Shown here: positions 59,614 to 64,000 of the stretch, in pieces
How the letters are laid out: every line of letters starts with the position of its first letter
Position numbering within the stretch: position 1 is the first letter of the stretch
Assembly (NCBI GenBank): GCA_015056765.1
Contig: SVFQ01000011.1
Span: 1 to 64,000 of the forward strand
Source of the DNA: Lachnospiraceae bacterium
Lineage (GTDB): Bacteria; Bacillota; Clostridia; Lachnospirales; Lachnospiraceae
Direction: 5' to 3'
DNA: 64,000 bases
Translations under genes and position numbers: made by a program
Notes under the pieces: generated by a model
Told to the model about the DNA's origin: nothing
The model's input: only the letters and a program-made list of their open reading frames with translations
The model's database searches: none

Positions 59614-59871
59614 GAATACTTATACGAAAAGCGATGACGAAGACAGTAGATAGGATGAGAAAGGCCTAGCGAGTCGGTGATGGTGAAAGACCGATGCGAG
59701 TATGATTCTATTGAATATCACTTCCAAGCTGCAAATCGAAAGAATACAAGTAGAGGATGCCGCAGACCTGCGTTAAAGGCAACTGTATGAAGCCCATTGG
59801 GAAAGTACAGAGCTGTATAAGGTGGTAACGAAACTATAAGCTTCGTCCTTTACAGGACGGAGCTTTTTTTA
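59614..59871 (+). promoter_or_regulatory. T-box leader of ileS (Ile specifier)
   Basis: Stem I elements GACGAAGACAGTAGAT and GTCGGTGATGGTGAAAGACC are present. The specifier loop offers ATC (59717-59719, in GAATATCAC), the Ile codon. AAGGTGGTAACG (59819-59830) is the T-box that pairs with uncharged tRNA-Ile. A terminator closes the leader. Uncharged tRNA-Ile should favour the antiterminator and so raise ileS expression. Confidence 0.92.
59838..59871 (+). terminator. conditional terminator of the ileS T-box
   Basis: AAGCTTCGTCC / GGACGGAGCTT stem with seven T. Its 5' arm lies directly downstream of the T-box, as needed for the alternative antiterminator fold. Confidence 0.88.
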
Positions 59872-59895
59872 TGCTTTAGAGAAAGGGAGAACGCC

Positions 59896-62800
59896 ATGTA
59901 TCAAAAAGTAGACAAAAACTCGACCTTCGTGGAAAGAGAAAAGGAAGTGGTATCTTTCTGGAAAGAAAATAACATCTTCCAGAAATCTATCGATTCCAGA
60001 AAAGAAGGCCCAACTTATACCTTCTATGATGGACCACCTACCGCTAACGGTAAGCCACATATCGGACACGTTTTAACTCGTGTTATCAAAGATATGATTC
60101 CAAGATATCGTACCATGAAAGGTTACATGGTACCTCGTAAAGCGGGATGGGATACCCACGGCCTTCCGGTAGAATTGGAAGTTGAGAAGCTTTTAGGTAT
60201 CAACGGAAAAGAGCAGATTGAAGAGTATGGTCTGGATCCATTCGTACGGAAATGTAAAGAATCTGTTTGGAAATACAAAGGAATGTGGGAAGAATTTTCT
60301 GACACAGTTGGTTTCTGGGCAGATATGGATGACCCATATGTCACCTATGATGATAATTTCATCGAATCCGAATGGTGGGCATTAAAGCAGATTTGGGATA
60401 AAGGCCTTTTATACAAAGGATTTAAAATCGTACCTTATTGCCCTCGCTGCGGTACCCCTCTTTCTTCTCACGAAGTAGCACAGGGATACAAGACTCTGAA
60501 GGAAAGAACTGCTGTCGTAAGATTCAAGATCAAGGGAGAGGATGCTTACTTCTTAGCATGGACCACCACACCTTGGACACTGGCATCCAACATTGCTCTT
60601 TGCGTAAACCCGGAAGAAACTTATGTAAAGGTTAAAGCAGCAGACGGATATACCTATATCCTGGCACAGGCTCTTGCGGACAATATCTTGGGCGGTATTG
60701 AAAGAGAAGAAGGCAAGGCTGCATATGAAGTGCTTGAGACCTACAAAGGTAAAGACCTAGAGTACAAAGAGTATGAGCCACTTTATCAGTGTGCCGCAGA
60801 TGCCGTAGAGAAGCAGCATAAGAAAGCATTCTTCGTATATTGTGATGATTACGTAACCATGTCCGACGGTACCGGTATCGTACATATCGCTCCTGCATTT
60901 GGTGAGGACGATGCCAGAGTTGGTCGTAAATATGATGCTCCTTTCGTACAGATGGTAGATGAGCACGGTGTCATGAAAGAGGAGACTCCTTTTGCCGGCA
61001 TGCGCGCTAAGCCTACTCAGAAGGAAATCGATGCAGGTGCGATCAACTGCGACCCTGAAGTATTGAAGGAACTGGATCAGAGAGGCATTCTCTTCTCCGC
61101 TCCTAAGGTAGAGCATGATTATCCGCACTGCTGGAGATGCGATACACCGCTTCTTTACTTTGCGCGTGAGTCCTGGTTTATCAAAATGACAGAAGTCAGA
61201 GATGACCTGGTAAAGAATAACAATACAGTTAACTGGATTCCACAGTCTATCGGTGAAGGTAGATTTGGTAACTGGTTAGAGAACATCCAGGATTGGGGTA
61301 TTTCCCGTAACAGATACTGGGGTACACCACTGAATATCTGGGAATGCCCGGATTGTGGTGAGAGAATCTCCATCGGTTCCAAAGCAGAACTGGCTGAAAA
61401 GAGCGGTAACCCGGATGCCTTGAATGTAGAGCTTCATAGACCATACATCGATGAAATCACTTGCAAGTGTGAGAAATGCGGCGGCACCATGAAACGTGTA
61501 CCGGAAGTAATCGACTGCTGGTTTGACTCTGGTGCGATGCCATTTGCACAGCATCACTATCCATTTGAAAATAAAGACTTATTTGAGAAGCAGTTCCCGG
61601 CACAGTTTATCTCAGAAGCTGTAGACCAGACTCGTGGATGGTTCTACTCCCTGATGGCTGAGTCCACCTTGCTTTTCAATAAAGCACCTTATGAAAATGT
61701 CATCGTATTGGGTCTTGTGCTGGATGAAAATGGCCAAAAGATGAGTAAGAGTAAAGGGAACTCTGTAGATCCTATGGCTGCATTGCAGACCTTAGGCGCA
61801 GATGCAATCCGTTGGTATTTCTATATCAACTCTGCACCATGGCTACCTAGCAGATTCCATGATAAAGCCGTAATCGAAGGCCAGAATAAGTTCCTCGGTA
61901 CCTTATGGAACACCTATGCATTCTACGTATTATACGCAGAAATCGACAACTTCGACCCGACCAAATACAGCTTGAACTATGACAAGCTTCCTGTTATGGA
62001 TAAATGGCTCCTGTCCAAGTTAAATACTGCTGTAAAGGAAGTAGATAACAACCTAGAGAATTATCGTATCCCTGAAGCTGCAAAAGTACTGGATACCTTC
62101 GTAGATGAAATGAGTAACTGGTACGTACGTCGTTCTCGTGATCGTTTCTGGGCAAAAGGTATGGAAGAAGACAAAGTCAATGCTTACATGACATTGTACA
62201 CAGCACTTTCTACCATTGCGAAAGCAGCAGCACCTATGGTACCTTTCATCACAGAGGAAATCTACCAGAATATCGTAAGAAGCGTAGACCACAATGCACC
62301 GGAGTCCATTCACTTATGCGACTTCCCTGTAGTCAATGAAGCTTTCATTGACAAAGACTTAGAAGCAAACATGGAAGAAGTTTTGACCATGGTAGTGCTT
62401 GGTCGTGCAGGACGTAACGAAGGTGGTATCAAGAACCGTCAGCCTTTGGGCAACATGATGGTAAAAGCAGAACGTGAATTACCGGAATTCTTCCAGGAAA
62501 TCGTTCGTGAAGAACTGAATGTGAAGAAAATCACCTTTACAGATGATGTAGCAGAATTCAGCGGCTATCAGTTCAAACCGCAGCTTCGTACAGTAGGACC
62601 GAAATATGGTAAACAGCTTGGCGGTATCAAGAAATACTTGGAAGAAGTAGATGGTAACGCAGCTATGGACCAGTTAAAGAGCGAAGGCAAGATTAGCTTT
62701 GATGTAGATGGTACAACAGTAGAGCTTGCGGAGGAAGATTTATTGATCTCTACCAAACAGGTAGAAGGTTATGTGGCTGAGTCTGACAAAGGTGTCACTG

Positions 62801-63114
62801 TCGTTCTGGATAAGACAATTACAGAAGAACTTCGTAAAGAAGGCTATGTACTGGAAGTCATCAGCAAAATCCAGACCATGAGAAAAGAATTCGACTATGA
62901 AGTAACAGATCATATCAAAGTTGGATTTGATTTCACAGAAGATACCAAAGAGTCTGAAGAATTGCAGTCTGCAGTGAAAGAAGCTTGGGCTTCTGTAGCA
63001 ACAAAGGTTCTTGCAGAAGGTGAATTCTCAGCTAACACACTTGACCATGCTGACTTGGTAAAAGTTTGGGATGTCAATGGTGTCAAAGTAGAAATCTCTG
63101 TAGCAAAAGCCTAA
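59896..63114 (+). CDS. ileS: isoleucyl-tRNA synthetase
   Basis: Class I synthetase charging tRNA-Ile, 1072 residues, the longer type. It has the HIGH box in GKPHIGHVLTR and the KMSKS box QKMSKSKGN. The editing domain shows AWTTTPWTLASN, and zinc motifs include CPRCGTPLSSHEVAQG. AAAGGGAG precedes ATG 59896. It is controlled by the T-box just upstream and ends at a terminator. Confidence 0.97.
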   Translation: MYQKVDKNSTFVEREKEVVSFWKENNIFQKSIDSRKEGPTYTFYDGPPTANGKPHIGHVLTRVIKDMIPRYRTMKGYMVPRKAGWDTHGLPVELEVEKLLGINGKEQIEEYGLDPFVRKCKESVWKYKGMWEEFSDTVGFWADMDDPYVTYDDNFIESEWWALKQIWDKGLLYKGFKIVPYCPRCGTPLSSHEVAQGYKTLKERTAVVRFKIKGEDAYFLAWTTTPWTLASNIALCVNPEETYVKVKAADGYTYILAQALADNILGGIEREEGKAAYEVLETYKGKDLEYKEYEPLYQCAADAVEKQHKKAFFVYCDDYVTMSDGTGIVHIAPAFGEDDARVGRKYDAPFVQMVDEHGVMKEETPFAGMRAKPTQKEIDAGAINCDPEVLKELDQRGILFSAPKVEHDYPHCWRCDTPLLYFARESWFIKMTEVRDDLVKNNNTVNWIPQSIGEGRFGNWLENIQDWGISRNRYWGTPLNIWECPDCGERISIGSKAELAEKSGNPDALNVELHRPYIDEITCKCEKCGGTMKRVPEVIDCWFDSGAMPFAQHHYPFENKDLFEKQFPAQFISEAVDQTRGWFYSLMAESTLLFNKAPYENVIVLGLVLDENGQKMSKSKGNSVDPMAALQTLGADAIRWYFYINSAPWLPSRFHDKAVIEGQNKFLGTLWNTYAFYVLYAEIDNFDPTKYSLNYDKLPVMDKWLLSKLNTAVKEVDNNLENYRIPEAAKVLDTFVDEMSNWYVRRSRDRFWAKGMEEDKVNAYMTLYTALSTIAKAAAPMVPFITEEIYQNIVRSVDHNAPESIHLCDFPVVNEAFIDKDLEANMEEVLTMVVLGRAGRNEGGIKNRQPLGNMMVKAERELPEFFQEIVREELNVKKITFTDDVAEFSGYQFKPQLRTVGPKYGKQLGGIKKYLEEVDGNAAMDQLKSEGKISFDVDGTTVELAEEDLLISTKQVEGYVAESDKGVTVVLDKTITEELRKEGYVLEVISKIQTMRKEFDYEVTDHIKVGFDFTEDTKESEELQSAVKEAWASVATKVLAEGEFSANTLDHADLVKVWDVNGVKVEISVAKA

Positions 63115-63150
63115 AAATACGAAACTAGCCCCTTTCCGGGGAATCGCATT

Positions 63151-63185
63151 AACACCCGCCGTGAATATCACAGGCGGGTGTTTTT
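63151..63185 (+). terminator. terminator of ileS
   Basis: AACACCCGCC / GGCGGGTGTT 10-bp stem, 12-nt loop, then T-run. Confidence 0.93.
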
Positions 63186-63244
63186 GTGATATGATAAAGA
63201 TGTGTTTGTAGAAGCTTTTTAGTCATTCTAAAGGGGAGAATATC

Positions 63245-64000
63245 ATGAAAAAACCGGTAAAACGATTTGACAAGGAACTGTTCAAAAGAAGCGTAGTGTA
63301 TAACGTACGTACACTGTATCGTAAGACCATGGAGGAAGCCACTCCAAAGCAGATTTTTCAAGCTACAGCGCTGGCCATTAAAGACCAGATTATCGATGCA
63401 TGGATGGACACGCAGCAGGCTTACGATAAGAAGGACCCAAAGATTCTATATTATATGTCCATGGAATTCTTGATGGGACGAGCTTTGGGTAATAACATGA
63501 TCAATTTGCAGGCTTATGATGAGGCCAAAGAAGCTTTGGAGGAACTTGGCGTAGACATCAATCTCATCGAAGATCAGGAGCCGGATGCGGCCCTGGGTAA
63601 TGGCGGTCTTGGTAGACTTGCAGCTTGCTTTTTAGACTCTTTATCCACATTGGGCTATCCTGCCTATGGTTGTGGAATCCGTTATCACTATGGCATGTTC
63701 AAACAGCAGATTCGTGATGGCTATCAGATTGAGGAGCCGGATGATTGGCTTGCAGATGGCAATCCATTTGAATTAAAACGTCCAGAGTATGCCAAAGAAG
63801 TAAAATTCGGCGGTGTAGTTCGTATTTACAAAGATGAAAACGGCAGAGACATCTTCAGACAGGAGGACTATCAGTCTGTCAAAGCGGTACCTTATGACCT
63901 GCCGGTACTGGGCTATGGAAATGGTATCGTAAATACCCTGCGTATCTGGGATGCGGAGGCTACAGAGGTTTTCCGACTGGATTCTTTTGACAAGGGAGAT
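63245..64000 (+). CDS. glgP: glycogen/alpha-glucan phosphorylase (5' part, runs off the window)
   Basis: The first 252 residues of a phosphorylase releasing glucose 1-phosphate from glycogen or maltodextrin. Recognised from YYMSMEFLMGRALGNNM, the long conserved DAALGNGGLGRLAACFLDSLSTLGYPAYGCGIRYHYGMF region (read in parts) and VLGYGNGIVNTLRIW. The frame is open to the last base, so the PLP site and the C-terminal half lie outside. AAAGGGGAG precedes ATG 63245. With glgC and glgD it completes glycogen turnover. Confidence 0.93.
   Translation, partial: MKKPVKRFDKELFKRSVVYNVRTLYRKTMEEATPKQIFQATALAIKDQIIDAWMDTQQAYDKKDPKILYYMSMEFLMGRALGNNMINLQAYDEAKEALEELGVDINLIEDQEPDAALGNGGLGRLAACFLDSLSTLGYPAYGCGIRYHYGMFKQQIRDGYQIEEPDDWLADGNPFELKRPEYAKEVKFGGVVRIYKDENGRDIFRQEDYQSVKAVPYDLPVLGYGNGIVNTLRIWDAEATEVFRLDSFDKGD

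Overview
The window looks like a chromosomal segment of a Gram-positive clostridial gut-type bacterium, most likely a Lachnospiraceae member. Pointers are the strong AGGAGG-type ribosome binding sites, TTG/GTG starts, Firmicutes-only genes (mecA, spoVG, gdpP-rplI-dnaB, a DnaD/DnaI-like primosome pair, a T-box before ileS, the glgC/glgD pair) and LacI-controlled plant-polysaccharide genes. No phage, plasmid, CRISPR array or recognisable transposase gene was seen.

Layout. 1-210: tRNA-Glu, tRNA-Cys and a terminator. 294-4286: a membrane diguanylate cyclase, a sirtuin, a DUF951 protein and the rpsF-ssb-rpsR operon. 4399-11083: a TetR-controlled operon of unknown purpose (FGGY sugar kinase, class II aldolase, GtrA membrane protein, class III aminotransferase, aldehyde dehydrogenase). 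11113-15011: gdpP-rplI-dnaB. 15071-15646: divergent small ferredoxin and DUF1858 protein. 15713-17086: mecA, then about 600 bases without a convincing gene that hold a promoter and a strongly structured, probably RNA-encoding element. 17112-22634: GH18/SH3 cell-wall protein, tsaC/sua5, rpiB, upp, dCMP deaminase and a SleB-like hydrolase. 22631-27798: a DUF402 protein, divergent from an 847-residue exported protein with a C39-like end followed by a LytTR regulator and a GHKL kinase. 27906-40288: carbohydrate region with two GH3 enzymes around a GtrA-like protein, a LacI regulator, a three-gene sugar ABC transporter and a GH51 arabinofuranosidase. 40356-45254 (minus strand): murC, a cluster of DnaA-box-like repeats, then dnaD, a dnaC/dnaI-like loader and a long prs. 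45522-52508: glgC, glgD, spoVG, pth, mfd. 52639-58690: nucleoside ABC transporter with deoC and tdk. 58712-64000: DegV protein, Ile T-box, ileS and the start of a glycogen phosphorylase that runs off the window.

How the genes work together. The LacI protein probably represses itself and the arabinoside transporter/GH51 operon through near-identical GGTTAAACGATTAACC-type operators. GlgC and GlgD make ADP-glucose for glycogen, and the phosphorylase degrades it. The BmpA-type transporter, DeoC and Tdk form a (deoxy)nucleoside salvage route with Upp and dCMP deaminase elsewhere in the window. The best candidates for undescribed biology are the structured element at 16540-16946, the kinase-aldolase-aminotransferase-dehydrogenase operon, the DnaA-box-like cluster ahead of dnaD, and the pseudopeptidase-plus-LytTR signalling unit. 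All function calls rest on sequence reading alone; no database search was run.
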